Below are positions 1 through 6,763 of a DNA stretch of 11,559 nt, in pieces. The notes beneath the pieces are model-generated. The model saw nothing but the letters and a program-made list of their open reading frames with translations. It did no database searches and was not told the DNA's origin. How positions within the stretch are numbered: the stretch's first letter is position 1; every line of letters starts with the position of its first letter. A program made the position numbers and the translations under genes. The stretch covers positions 1 to 11,559 of the forward strand of contig CADBMG010000067.1 of NCBI GenBank assembly GCA_902795745.1, read 5' to 3'. This DNA comes from an uncultured Pseudomonadota bacterium. Lineage in GTDB: Bacteria; Pseudomonadota; Alphaproteobacteria; RF32; CAG-239.

Positions 1-1242
1 AAACCGGATTTGACTGCCGGTATTTATATGTATAGCCGTGAAGGTTTTGGTGCTTTTATCGGGTTTATCATCGGTTGGTCATATTGGCTCTGCCAAATTT
101 GCGGTAATGTTGGATATGCCGTTATTACCATGGATGCTTTAAACTATTTCTTTCCGCCGTATTTTGCGGGAGGTAATACCATATGGGCAATTTTGGGAGG
201 TTCAATCTTAATCTGGGGATTCAACTTTTTAGTATTGCGAGGGGTAAAACAAGCAACATTCATTAACCTAATCGGTACAATAGCTAAAATTGTTCCTCTC
301 GTTTTATTTGTACTTGTTACATTGTTCATGTTCAATGTAGATAAGTTTGAATTTGATTTTTGGGGTAAACAATCTGTCGCCGATTTAGGCAATATACCAG
401 AACAAATTAAGAGTACAATGCTTGTAACATTATGGGCTTTTATCGGTATTGAGGGTGCTGTTGTTATGTCAAAGCATGCCAAAACTCCACAGACAGTCGG
501 CAGAGCGACCCTTTTAGGTTTTGTCGGGTGTTTGATAATTTATATTTTACTTTCTGTTTTACCTTATGGTGTTATGAGTCAGGCTCAATTAGCCAGTGTG
601 CAAAATCCTTCAACGGCCGGAATTATGGAAGTTTTGGTCGGTAAATGGGGCGCGTGGTTTATGAATATCGGCTTACTTGTTTCTGTTTTAACAAGTTGGT
701 TGGCATGGACAATGATTACGGCACAAATTCCTCAGGCTGCGGCCGAAAACGGAACTTTTCCGAAAGAGTTTGTCCGTGAAAATAAATATAATTCTCCATC
801 TGTTTCGCTGTGGGTAACCAGTGCATTGATGCAGATTTTTATGTTGGTTGTATATTTTTCAAACAATGCGTGGAATACAATGCTCAGCATAACCGGAGTG
901 ATGGTTTTGCCGGCATATCTTTCATGCTGTGCTTATTTATGGAAAATTTGTGAAGATGGGGAATATCCGGCAAATATTTACGTTCGTCGTTCGGAAGCGT
1001 TATTTTCCGGTATTATGGGGGTTATATATTCATCGTGGCTGATTTATGCCGCCGGTCTTAACTATTTACTGATGGCATTTATTTTTGTGGCTTTGGGTAT
1101 ACCTTTTTATATTTGGGCAAAAAAGCAAAACAATTCGCAAAAACCTGCATTTACCAACACAGAATGCGGCATTGCCTTGGTGTTGACATTTGTTGCCTTG
1201 TTTGCGATATACGCTTTGGCTCGTGGCATTATTCACGTTTAA
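1..1242 (+). CDS. arcD: Basic amino-acid/polyamine antiporter, arginine:ornithine type (5' end missing)
   Basis: Frame 1 is open from the first base and ends at TAA 1240-1242, giving 413 visible residues. The family is usually about 460-480 residues, so roughly the first 50-60, including the first membrane helix, lie outside the window; the TTG at 10 is an internal codon, not the start. About eleven hydrophobic segments are visible, consistent with the 12-helix APC superfamily fold. The stretch FIGIEGAVVMSKHAK followed by an S-V-L-x-Y-G-V-M loop and the NIGLLVSVLTSWLAWT helix closely resembles ArcD-type antiporters, which exchange external arginine for ornithine across the inner membrane in the arginine deiminase pathway. 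No arc catabolic gene is visible, so the substrate pair (arginine/ornithine, lysine/cadaverine or similar) is inferred. It converges on chpT. Confidence 0.8.
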   Translation, partial: KPDLTAGIYMYSREGFGAFIGFIIGWSYWLCQICGNVGYAVITMDALNYFFPPYFAGGNTIWAILGGSILIWGFNFLVLRGVKQATFINLIGTIAKIVPLVLFVLVTLFMFNVDKFEFDFWGKQSVADLGNIPEQIKSTMLVTLWAFIGIEGAVVMSKHAKTPQTVGRATLLGFVGCLIIYILLSVLPYGVMSQAQLASVQNPSTAGIMEVLVGKWGAWFMNIGLLVSVLTSWLAWTMITAQIPQAAAENGTFPKEFVRENKYNSPSVSLWVTSALMQIFMLVVYFSNNAWNTMLSITGVMVLPAYLSCCAYLWKICEDGEYPANIYVRRSEALFSGIMGVIYSSWLIYAAGLNYLLMAFIFVALGIPFYIWAKKQNNSQKPAFTNTECGIALVLTFVALFAIYALARGIIHV

Positions 1243-1248
1243 GCATTT

Positions 1249-1284
1249 AAAAAGGAGTCGTTGCACTTTTGTCAGCGACTCCTT
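1249..1284 (-). terminator. Hairpin terminator of the chpT operon, shared with the convergent antiporter gene
   Basis: AAGGAGTCGTTG (1252-1263) pairs with CAGCGACTCCTT (1273-1284) as a 12-bp stem with one G-T wobble and a 9-base loop. Read on the minus strand, the stem runs into a five-T tract (1253-1249), so it best suits chpT, whose stop lies 16 bases before it. On the plus strand the stem is followed by AATACC, without a T tract, so termination of the antiporter transcript here would be weaker. Confidence 0.7.
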
Positions 1285-1299
1285 AATACCATCTCATTA

Positions 1300-1905
1300 T
1301 CATCCTATTGTCAGGGTCATTTTCTTTTCATCTGCATTCAAACTTATCGGAACATCTTCACCCAACAAATTTTGCAAATAAATTAATTGTATAAATTGGG
1401 CTATATTGTCTTGCGGATGTTCGCCCGAAATAATTTGTTTATATATATTTATTTTTGCCGTAGCCAATGGGTTTTCCGACATTGTTTCAACGATAATCTT
1501 ACTTCCTATTGTAACCTTAATATGGCCACCGCGCAAGCATACTTCTGCACCAATCATTAAGCACAAGCACAATACTTTGGCTATTTGCGAGCTCATATTG
1601 TTACATTCAAAATCGAGCGGATATGCCTTATTTCCAGCAACACTAAGATAGTTTTGGCAGATTTGCCGAAGCTTTTCTTTATCGACAGCTGCTGTATCAA
1701 TTCCGAAAGCAAGTCTAAAAAACTGTTGACGGGCACTTAACGTTGATATTGCCGTATCTAAAACATTTAGATCACCTTCTTCCAATACTCCGTTGCTATC
1801 ATGTACAAATTCCAGAACATTATTAATTGCTCCGATATTACCGATTAAGTCATGGCTTATTCTGGTGCAAACAAGCTCAGCTAATTGCGTTGGCGAAATC
1901 CCCAT
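1300..1905 (-). CDS. chpT: ChpT-like histidine phosphotransferase of the CtrA phosphorelay
   Basis: 201 residues, close to the usual ChpT length of about 210-250. The N-terminal helix carries R-I-S-H18-D-L-I-G-N-I-G-A-I-N-N, the dimerisation/phosphotransfer signature of the family; H18 is the expected phosphoacceptor. The C-terminal half resembles a degenerate histidine-kinase ATPase domain without visible ATP-binding N- or G-boxes, as known for ChpT. In Caulobacter, ChpT is cytoplasmic and passes phosphate from the hybrid kinase CckA to the response regulators CtrA and CpdR, which control the cell cycle, motility and envelope genes; neither partner is encoded here. The start at 1905 is preceded by TAGGAG at 1920-1915 with nine bases of spacing, and this SD overlaps the stop codon of the upstream secreted-protein gene, so the two are probably translationally coupled. 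Function is assigned from motif and family resemblance. Confidence 0.85.
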   Translation of the reverse strand: MGISPTQLAELVCTRISHDLIGNIGAINNVLEFVHDSNGVLEEGDLNVLDTAISTLSARQQFFRLAFGIDTAAVDKEKLRQICQNYLSVAGNKAYPLDFECNNMSSQIAKVLCLCLMIGAEVCLRGGHIKVTIGSKIIVETMSENPLATAKINIYKQIISGEHPQDNIAQFIQLIYLQNLLGEDVPISLNADEKKMTLTIG

Positions 1906-1917
1906 CGATTGTATCTC

Positions 1918-2823
1918 CTAAAAAGTATAAGTAGCAGTATTCATAAATTTTTGGTCTTCACGCGACATTCTTGTGTAGTCCAATTCCAAGAGCATCGGAT
2001 CTTTTAAAATCAGCCTGCCTGTTGCCGCTTGTAATGACGGTTTATTGTCTCCCATTCCCCAAATAACCTGTTCTCTGTTGTCCGGAGTGCCGTATTTTTG
2101 ATTAATTTTTTTCCAAAAGTCAAAAACTTTCAAATTACGCAAGTATGTTGCCTTTGCTCCGCTGCCGGTAATATTTGCTGCTTCGGAATGATACATAATA
2201 CGATGAACCTTGTTACCGGTGAAGTTACTGGTGTAGAAAATTTCAACTTCTTCTTTGGTGTTGAAATTGGCATATTTTTCGTGTTGTACATATTGAAAAT
2301 TGTTTTGTTTTGCCATTTTTACCACACAATTTCCTATGCGCTCGAATCCAACCACTCCCTGATTGCGGCATATCTCTTCATAACGCCAACGTATAAAATT
2401 CGGAATTTCCAATTGTTCAGCCGTTTTTCGATAACCGCGTTTTTGCAAGGCTTGTTCAACTTGCTGGCGATTCATTCTCAGCATAACTCCCGAAATATCA
2501 AAAACCGAAGCATTAGAGCGATGAACCGATGATGGTGTAGGTTTTGGAGAAATTACGTCAGCCCCTTTTTCCGCAACTGTGGAAACTAAATTATTTATCC
2601 ATGTATCGTTTTGTTCTTGTGTAACAACCGGTGGAAGTGAGACAGCCTGATTATTGTCTGTATTTGAAACCTTATCCGGTGCCGGAAGTGCAGTATTGGC
2701 AGAATCTTGCATATATTCCGTCAAAGAAGACGCTTCGGTAGGTTCTTCGGCATGGATAGAAATTGGCAGAAAATACAATCCTAATGCTATATAATAGAAT
2801 GATTTTTTTGCATACAGTGTCAT
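1918..2823 (-). CDS. Secreted protein of unknown function, co-transcribed with chpT
   Basis: 301 residues that I do not recognise as a named family. Residues 1-25 form a signal peptide (KK, then a hydrophobic core, ending I-H-A before EEPT), so the mature protein is probably periplasmic or outer-membrane associated; no lipobox is seen. Residues 26-105 are low-complexity and rich in S, T, P, N and D, likely a flexible linker. The globular part starts near 108 with F-D-I-S-G-V-M-L-R-M-N-R-Q-Q-V-E-Q-A-L. This resembles the short 'G-(V/I)-x-L-G-M-(S/T)-x(2)-x-V-x-x-A-L' module seen in many alphaproteobacterial envelope proteins. Cys152 and Cys166 could form a disulfide in the periplasm. The stop TAG (1920-1918) lies inside the SD of chpT. 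The start at 2823 has only a weak SD (GAG at about 10 bases). Confidence 0.75.
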   Translation of the reverse strand: MTLYAKKSFYYIALGLYFLPISIHAEEPTEASSLTEYMQDSANTALPAPDKVSNTDNNQAVSLPPVVTQEQNDTWINNLVSTVAEKGADVISPKPTPSSVHRSNASVFDISGVMLRMNRQQVEQALQKRGYRKTAEQLEIPNFIRWRYEEICRNQGVVGFERIGNCVVKMAKQNNFQYVQHEKYANFNTKEEVEIFYTSNFTGNKVHRIMYHSEAANITGSGAKATYLRNLKVFDFWKKINQKYGTPDNREQVIWGMGDNKPSLQAATGRLILKDPMLLELDYTRMSREDQKFMNTATYTF

Positions 2824-2856
2824 TTTTACATCTCAACAAAATTAATCTTAAATGTA

Positions 2857-2888
2857 ATTTTAGCGCGTTGGTTTTAAAAAAGATTTAA
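2857..2888 (-). promoter_or_regulatory. Candidate CtrA-controlled promoter of the secreted-protein/chpT operon
   Basis: TTAA (2874-2877), seven bases, TTAA (2885-2888) is a perfect match to the CtrA box TTAA-N7-TTAA. On the minus strand a -10-like TAAAAT spans 2862-2857. With a 17-base spacer the -35 position falls at 2885-2880, inside the box, and its sequence (AATCTT) is poor. This is the usual layout of CtrA-activated promoters. The predicted start of transcription would be near 2850, about 27 bases before the ATG. The region is AT-rich, so a chance match is possible. Confidence 0.4.
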
Positions 2889-2962
2889 AATCATTATAAA
2901 TTTATATTTACAATTAAGGCAAATAACGTTAGTTTCAGAGCATATGAACTGAGGGTTATAAA

Positions 2963-4315
2963 ATGGATGAAACGGTTAATATTATCGGCGGAGGACTTGC
3001 CGGAAGTGAGGCTGCTTGGCAACTGGCAAAGCGGGGGATAAAAGTTAAGTTGTTTGATATGAAGCCGCTGCAATTTTCTCCGGCGCACAAAAATAAAAAT
3101 TTTGCGGAATTAGTTTGTTCAAATTCATTGCGCTCAGATGATTTTGAGCATAACGCGGTTGGTTTGATGCATGAAGAAATGCGTCGATTCGGCTCTTTGA
3201 TAATGGAATGTGCCGATAAAACAAAAGTTCCTGCCGGTGGGGCTTTGGCTGTAGACAGAGAAGGTTTCGCGGCATTGGTAACCGAAAAATTAGGTGCTAC
3301 CGGAGAAATTGAAATCATAACCGGAGAAGTCAAAGACTTTCCTGACCCTGATGATCCATTGACTATAATTGCCACGGGGCCTTTAACCAGTTCGGAATTT
3401 ATCAAGGCTATTTTGCAAAAAATCGATAATCACTCATTATCGTTTTATGATGCCATAGCACCTGTTGTATACAAAGAAAGTATAGATTTCAGTAAGGCTT
3501 GGTACCAATCTCGCTACGATAAAGGTGATAAATATGATTATATTAATTGTCCGATGAACAGACAACAATATGAGAATTTTGTAGAAGCCTTGTTAAATGC
3601 CGAAAAAATGCCGTTTCACGATTTTGAAAAGCCGCAATATTTTGACGGATGTTTGCCGATAGAGGTGATGGCCGAAAGAGGTAAAGACACGTTATTGTTC
3701 GGTCCGATGAAACCTGTGGGACTGACTAATCCACATAGTAGTGAAAAGCCTTATGCCGTAGTGCAATTGCGCCAAGATAATAAAGAAGATACTCTGCGTA
3801 ATATTGTCGGTTTCCAAACTAAAATGAAACATGGTGAACAAGAAAAAATTTTTCGACAGATTCCGGGATTGGAAAATGCCGAATTTGCACGTTTCGGAGG
3901 TATTCATAAAAATACATTTATTCAAAGTCCGCAGTTGTTAGATAACTATTTGCGTCTAAAATCGCAGCCTAATGTGATGTTTGCCGGTCAAATCAGTGGT
4001 TGTGAGGGATATGTCGAAAGCGCAAATGTCGGAATGATGGCCGGATATTTTGCTTATTGTTTTGTAAAGAAGAAACTTCCCATCTTGCCACCGGCAACAA
4101 CTGCAAGTGGGGCAATGCTTAGACATTTGCAAGATACAACAGCGGATTATCAACCGATGAATATAAATTTTGGAATTTTCCCGACCATACAAGGTGAAAT
4201 TACTGCAAATGGAAAGTTTCATAAAATTAAAGGAGCTGACCGCAAAAAGGCGTATAGCGAACGTGCATTAAATGATTTTGCACAATGGTTGGAGCAAATA
4301 AATGATAAATATTGA
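2963..4315 (+). CDS. trmFO: TrmFO, folate-dependent tRNA uracil-54 C5-methyltransferase
   Basis: 450 residues, a normal length for the family. The N terminus has the FAD-binding Rossmann motif I-I-G-G-G-L-A-G-S-E (7-16), followed by F-D-M-K-P and the family signature L-V-C-S-N-S-L-R-S, in which Cys52 corresponds to the catalytic cysteine. A second conserved cysteine, Cys230, lies in D-G-C-L-P-I-E-V-M-A-x-R-G, and the C-terminal region holds G-Q-I-S-G-C-E-G-Y-x-E-S. The enzyme uses methylenetetrahydrofolate and FADH2 to make ribothymidine at position 54 in the T-loop of tRNAs, in the cytoplasm. It replaces the SAM-dependent TrmA in many Gram-positives and alphaproteobacteria. The start at 2963 is preceded by GAGGG with a six-base spacer. 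It is divergent from the chpT operon and probably heads the operon running to atoA. Confidence 0.95.
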   Translation: MDETVNIIGGGLAGSEAAWQLAKRGIKVKLFDMKPLQFSPAHKNKNFAELVCSNSLRSDDFEHNAVGLMHEEMRRFGSLIMECADKTKVPAGGALAVDREGFAALVTEKLGATGEIEIITGEVKDFPDPDDPLTIIATGPLTSSEFIKAILQKIDNHSLSFYDAIAPVVYKESIDFSKAWYQSRYDKGDKYDYINCPMNRQQYENFVEALLNAEKMPFHDFEKPQYFDGCLPIEVMAERGKDTLLFGPMKPVGLTNPHSSEKPYAVVQLRQDNKEDTLRNIVGFQTKMKHGEQEKIFRQIPGLENAEFARFGGIHKNTFIQSPQLLDNYLRLKSQPNVMFAGQISGCEGYVESANVGMMAGYFAYCFVKKKLPILPPATTASGAMLRHLQDTTADYQPMNINFGIFPTIQGEITANGKFHKIKGADRKKAYSERALNDFAQWLEQINDKY

Positions 4316-4373
4316 CGACAAATTGATTTTTACTTATAACTAAAACAATATGATTAAAAAGGTAAAAACGTAA

Positions 4374-5204
4374 ATGTTATCTGTTGGTGATTTGGTAAAA
4401 AAAACACAACCTGCAATTTTTTGGTGCCTACGTGGGATTAAAAAATCTAAACGTGAGGCATTATTTACACTGTTTGCATTTTTCCGTCACATTGAAAATA
4501 TTGTCTCCTCAGCCATGCCTGTTGAGGAAAAAAAAGAGCTGTTAAATGCATGGCAGGAAGAATTGTGCAACATTTATGAAAAGCAAGTGCCGGCTACCAA
4601 TATCGGTCGTAAAATATATAAAAATTGCCTACGTTTTAATTTACCGCAACAACAATGGGAAGAAATACTAAATAGTGCAAAGTTAAATATTTCGAAGCCT
4701 TTGCAAGCTCCTTCACGATTGTTTTTTGAACAGTATCTTAACGGTGTGTCCGTGGTGCCGTTTGAGTTGGCTTTGCAAATAATAGATGACAAGCATATAG
4801 TTGCTAATGCTCAGTTAGCAAAAGATTTGGGGCGCGCGGTGTTTATTACGTATATTTTGCGTGATGTTAAGGATGAAGTTAAATACGGTCGTATGTATTT
4901 TCCTGACGATGTTTTAAAGCGTGCAGGTATAGAAGCAAAATTGCCACAGCAGATACTTGAAAGTGCTAACTTTGCATACGCACGACAGTTGTTGGCAGGC
5001 GAGGCGGAAATTTGCTTTTATCGAGCGGAACGTTTGCTTTCTAAAATGCCAAAGAAAAATACTTTGGCTTTGCGATATGTTGCAAATGTCAGCCGTAGTT
5101 TTTTTGATGTTATGCAGAAACGTGGCTGGGAAATTATGTCGCCTAAGCCTCGTCTTAATTGGATAAAAAATATTGCATTACTTTATAAAACAATATTTAA
5201 GTAG
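4374..5204 (+). CDS. Squalene/phytoene-synthase-family protein with altered active-site motifs
   Basis: 276 residues, normal for the trans-isoprenyl diphosphate synthase (head-to-head) family. Recognisable landmarks are F-W-C-L-R (16-20), K-R-E-A-L-F-T-L-F-A-F-F-R (26-38) and Y-I-L-R-D-V-K-D-E with G-R-M-Y-F-P (160-177). The first Asp-rich motif, normally D-D-I-x-D, reads E41-N-I-V-S45, and the second, normally D-V-x-E-D, reads D164-V-K-D-E168. The central D-G-M-E-x-D segment reads N-S-A-K-L-N. Active members condense two farnesyl or geranylgeranyl diphosphates via Mg2+ held by these aspartates, so activity is doubtful. A non-catalytic role, as for the mitochondrial complex I assembly factor NDUFAF6 of the same superfamily, is an alternative. 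No hopanoid or carotenoid gene is visible. It starts 58 bases after trmFO with AAAGG 11 bases upstream, and the next gene follows after 18 bases. Confidence 0.75.
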   Translation: MLSVGDLVKKTQPAIFWCLRGIKKSKREALFTLFAFFRHIENIVSSAMPVEEKKELLNAWQEELCNIYEKQVPATNIGRKIYKNCLRFNLPQQQWEEILNSAKLNISKPLQAPSRLFFEQYLNGVSVVPFELALQIIDDKHIVANAQLAKDLGRAVFITYILRDVKDEVKYGRMYFPDDVLKRAGIEAKLPQQILESANFAYARQLLAGEAEICFYRAERLLSKMPKKNTLALRYVANVSRSFFDVMQKRGWEIMSPKPRLNWIKNIALLYKTIFK

Positions 5205-5222
5205 TTGTATTTAGGAAACAAT

Positions 5223-5888
5223 ATGGTTAAAATTATTACTTCAAAGCAAGCAGTACAATTTTTTAAGTCGGGTCAAACGATAATGATAGGAGGTTTTTTG
5301 ACTTGCGGTTCTCCTAATATGGTTATTGACGAGTTATTGAAAACAGATATAGGTGGTTTTACGCTTATTGCCAATGATACATCAACTTCAACGACAGATC
5401 GCGGTAAATTAGTGGTGGCACACAAATTAAAAAAAGCTTTGGTATCGCATATAGGTACAAATCCGGAAACCGTGGCCCAGATGAATGCCGGTCAGTTGGA
5501 AGTGGAGCTTGTTCCGCAAGGAACATTAGCCGAAAGAGTGCGGGCAGGGGGAGCTGGTTTGGGCGGTATATTGACACCGGTGGGTTTGAATACGGATGTG
5601 GCAAAGAATAAGCGTCTGATTAATGTAGACGGCAAGGACTTTTTGTTGGAAACACCGCTTACGGCTGATGTTGCATTAGTTTATGCGACGTATGCCGATA
5701 AGTACGGAAATTTGGCATTCTACGGCTCAACCCGTAATTTTAATGCTATTATGCCTTTGGCGGCAAAAACTGTTATTGTTGAAGTTGACCAATTTTCTGA
5801 AACTCCGCTTAATCCTAATAATATTGTGGTTCCGGGGATTTTTGTTGATTATTTGATAATACGAGGGACTGATGTTGCAAATGGATAA
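5223..5888 (+). CDS. atoD: CoA-transferase family 1, subunit alpha (acetate/acetoacetate type)
   Basis: 221 residues when started at ATG 5223, which has AGGAA five bases upstream; an in-frame TTG at 5205 directly abuts the previous stop and is less likely. The N terminus has the family signature G-G-F-x3-G-x-P (23-31). L-I-A-N-D-T, S-H-I-G-T-N-P-E-T, L-V-P-Q-G-T-L and R-A-G-G-A-G-L-G-G match E. coli AtoD segment for segment. With the beta subunit it forms a heteromeric cytoplasmic enzyme that moves CoA between acyl groups such as acetoacetyl-CoA or butyryl-CoA and acetate. The exact acyl donor cannot be read from sequence, and butyrate-acetoacetate (CtfA) or succinyl-CoA:3-ketoacid (ScoA) use remain possible, though similarity to AtoD is closest. 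No thiolase or fatty-acid transporter gene is seen beside it. The 3' end overlaps atoA, the normal arrangement for paired subunits. Confidence 0.9.
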   Translation: MVKIITSKQAVQFFKSGQTIMIGGFLTCGSPNMVIDELLKTDIGGFTLIANDTSTSTTDRGKLVVAHKLKKALVSHIGTNPETVAQMNAGQLEVELVPQGTLAERVRAGGAGLGGILTPVGLNTDVAKNKRLINVDGKDFLLETPLTADVALVYATYADKYGNLAFYGSTRNFNAIMPLAAKTVIVEVDQFSETPLNPNNIVVPGIFVDYLIIRGTDVANG

Positions 5889-6522
5889 GGATAAAATACA
5901 AGAGATTATTGCACGGCGAGTGGCAAAGGAGTTCCATAATGGCGATGTTGTAACGCTGGGTATAGGGTTACCGACAAAAGCAGCACAATACCTCCCTGAA
6001 AATGTACGCATTATCGTGCAATCTGAAAATGGTGTGCTTGGTTTGGGGAATTATCCTGATGATGCTCACTGTGATCCTCGTGTTATTAATGCTGGTGGTG
6101 CGTATGTAACCTTAAATGAAGGCGGATGTTTTATGGATAGTTTTATGGCGTTTGCCATGATGCGTGGTGGTCATATTGATATTACAGTACTGGGTGCTTT
6201 ACAGGTTGATGAAGAAGGAAATTTGGCTAACTGGTGTATTCCCGGAAAATTTACTCCGGGAATGGGTGGCGCAATGGATTTGGTTGTAGGAACAAAAAAG
6301 CTGATTATTGCCATGGAACATACCGCAAAGGGAGCGGCAAAAATTGTACACAAGTGCAAATTACCGCTGACAGTAGCTAACAAAGTAAATATGATTATTA
6401 CCGAAAAAGGTGTGTTTGAGGTGCGTAGCGACGGTTTATATTTGACTGAAATCAGTCCGTATTCGTCACTTGAAGATATTAAACAAACAACGGAAGCAAA
6501 TTTCAAAACAGAACTGATTTAG
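5872..6522 (+). CDS. atoA: CoA-transferase family 1, subunit beta (acetate/acetoacetate type)
   Basis: 216 residues from ATG 5872, or 213 from ATG 5881. The SD GAGGGA at 5863-5868 favours 5872 by spacing, while the protein from 5881 (MDKDKIQE) matches the usual family N terminus, so the start is unsettled. V-Q-S-E52-N-G-V-L-G-L-G carries the catalytic glutamate that forms the gamma-glutamyl-CoA thioester. L-G-I-G-L-P-T, L-Q-V-D-E-E-G-N-L-A-N-W and P-G-M-G-G-A-M-D-L-V are conserved with E. coli AtoA. The gene overlaps atoD by 8 or 17 bases, so co-translation in a 1:1 ratio is expected. It is the last gene of the trmFO-led run; I find no convincing terminator directly after it. Confidence 0.9.
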   Translation: MLQMDKDKIQEIIARRVAKEFHNGDVVTLGIGLPTKAAQYLPENVRIIVQSENGVLGLGNYPDDAHCDPRVINAGGAYVTLNEGGCFMDSFMAFAMMRGGHIDITVLGALQVDEEGNLANWCIPGKFTPGMGGAMDLVVGTKKLIIAMEHTAKGAAKIVHKCKLPLTVANKVNMIITEKGVFEVRSDGLYLTEISPYSSLEDIKQTTEANFKTELI

Positions 6523-6671
6523 AACTTTAGAATAATCGGAAATTTTCAGCTTATAAAGATTAGAAATCGCATTAGCATACAAATTATCCTTAAATTTTCT
6601 AATATTCGTAACATAACGATGTAATGTGATTTGCCTTAATATATGTCAAATATTTGAAGCTTTGTTTTATA

Positions 6672-6760
6672 GTTATTCCTTATTTTTTAAATTGCATATC
6701 CTTTAAAAGATTCAATTTGCGCATATATGAGTTGCGTAACAATCATAGAAAAGGAATAAC
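6672..6760 (+). promoter_or_regulatory. Inverted repeat that could mask the autotransporter ribosome-binding site
   Basis: GTTATTCCTT (6672-6681) is the exact reverse complement of AAGGAATAAC (6751-6760), which contains the Shine-Dalgarno AAGGA lying eight bases before the ATG at 6764. Beyond one mismatch, three more pairs (6683-6685 with 6747-6749) extend the stem inward. A smaller nested hairpin AAATTG (6689-6694) with CAATTT (6713-6718) shortens the loop. If transcription starts upstream of 6672, the leader could hide the SD and make translation depend on temperature, a ligand, a protein or a small RNA. The rest of the 241-base gap (6523-6763) is very AT-rich; I could not assign a confident promoter or any gene in it. 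Confidence 0.4.
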
Positions 6761-6763
6761 AAA

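Noticed and set aside
10..12. TTG at 10 as the start of the antiporter gene
   Set aside because: The frame is open to base 1 and the protein lacks the first membrane helix expected of its family, so the gene begins upstream of the window.
2098..2532. 144-codon plus-strand open frame opposite the secreted-protein gene
   Set aside because: It lies wholly antisense to a gene with a clear signal peptide and operon context; the translated product is Cys/Phe/Ile-rich with no recognisable motif and no convincing ribosome-binding site.
2956..3405. 149-codon minus-strand open frame inside trmFO
   Set aside because: It is antisense to a well-conserved enzyme gene and overlaps its start; the predicted product has no family features.
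5205..5222. TTG at 5205 as the start of atoD
   Set aside because: ATG 5223 has a well-spaced AGGAA and begins the protein where family members begin; the TTG has no SD of its own.
6559..6603. ATTAGAAA/TTTCTAAT inverted repeat after atoA, as a possible terminator
   Set aside because: The stem is only eight AT-rich pairs with a 29-base loop and has no T tract, so it is within what AT-rich DNA gives by chance.
6692..6746. Possible sigma-70 promoter (TTGCAT or TTGCGC) before the autotransporter
   Set aside because: No acceptable -10 element occurs at 16-18 bases from either candidate -35, so a promoter cannot be assigned.
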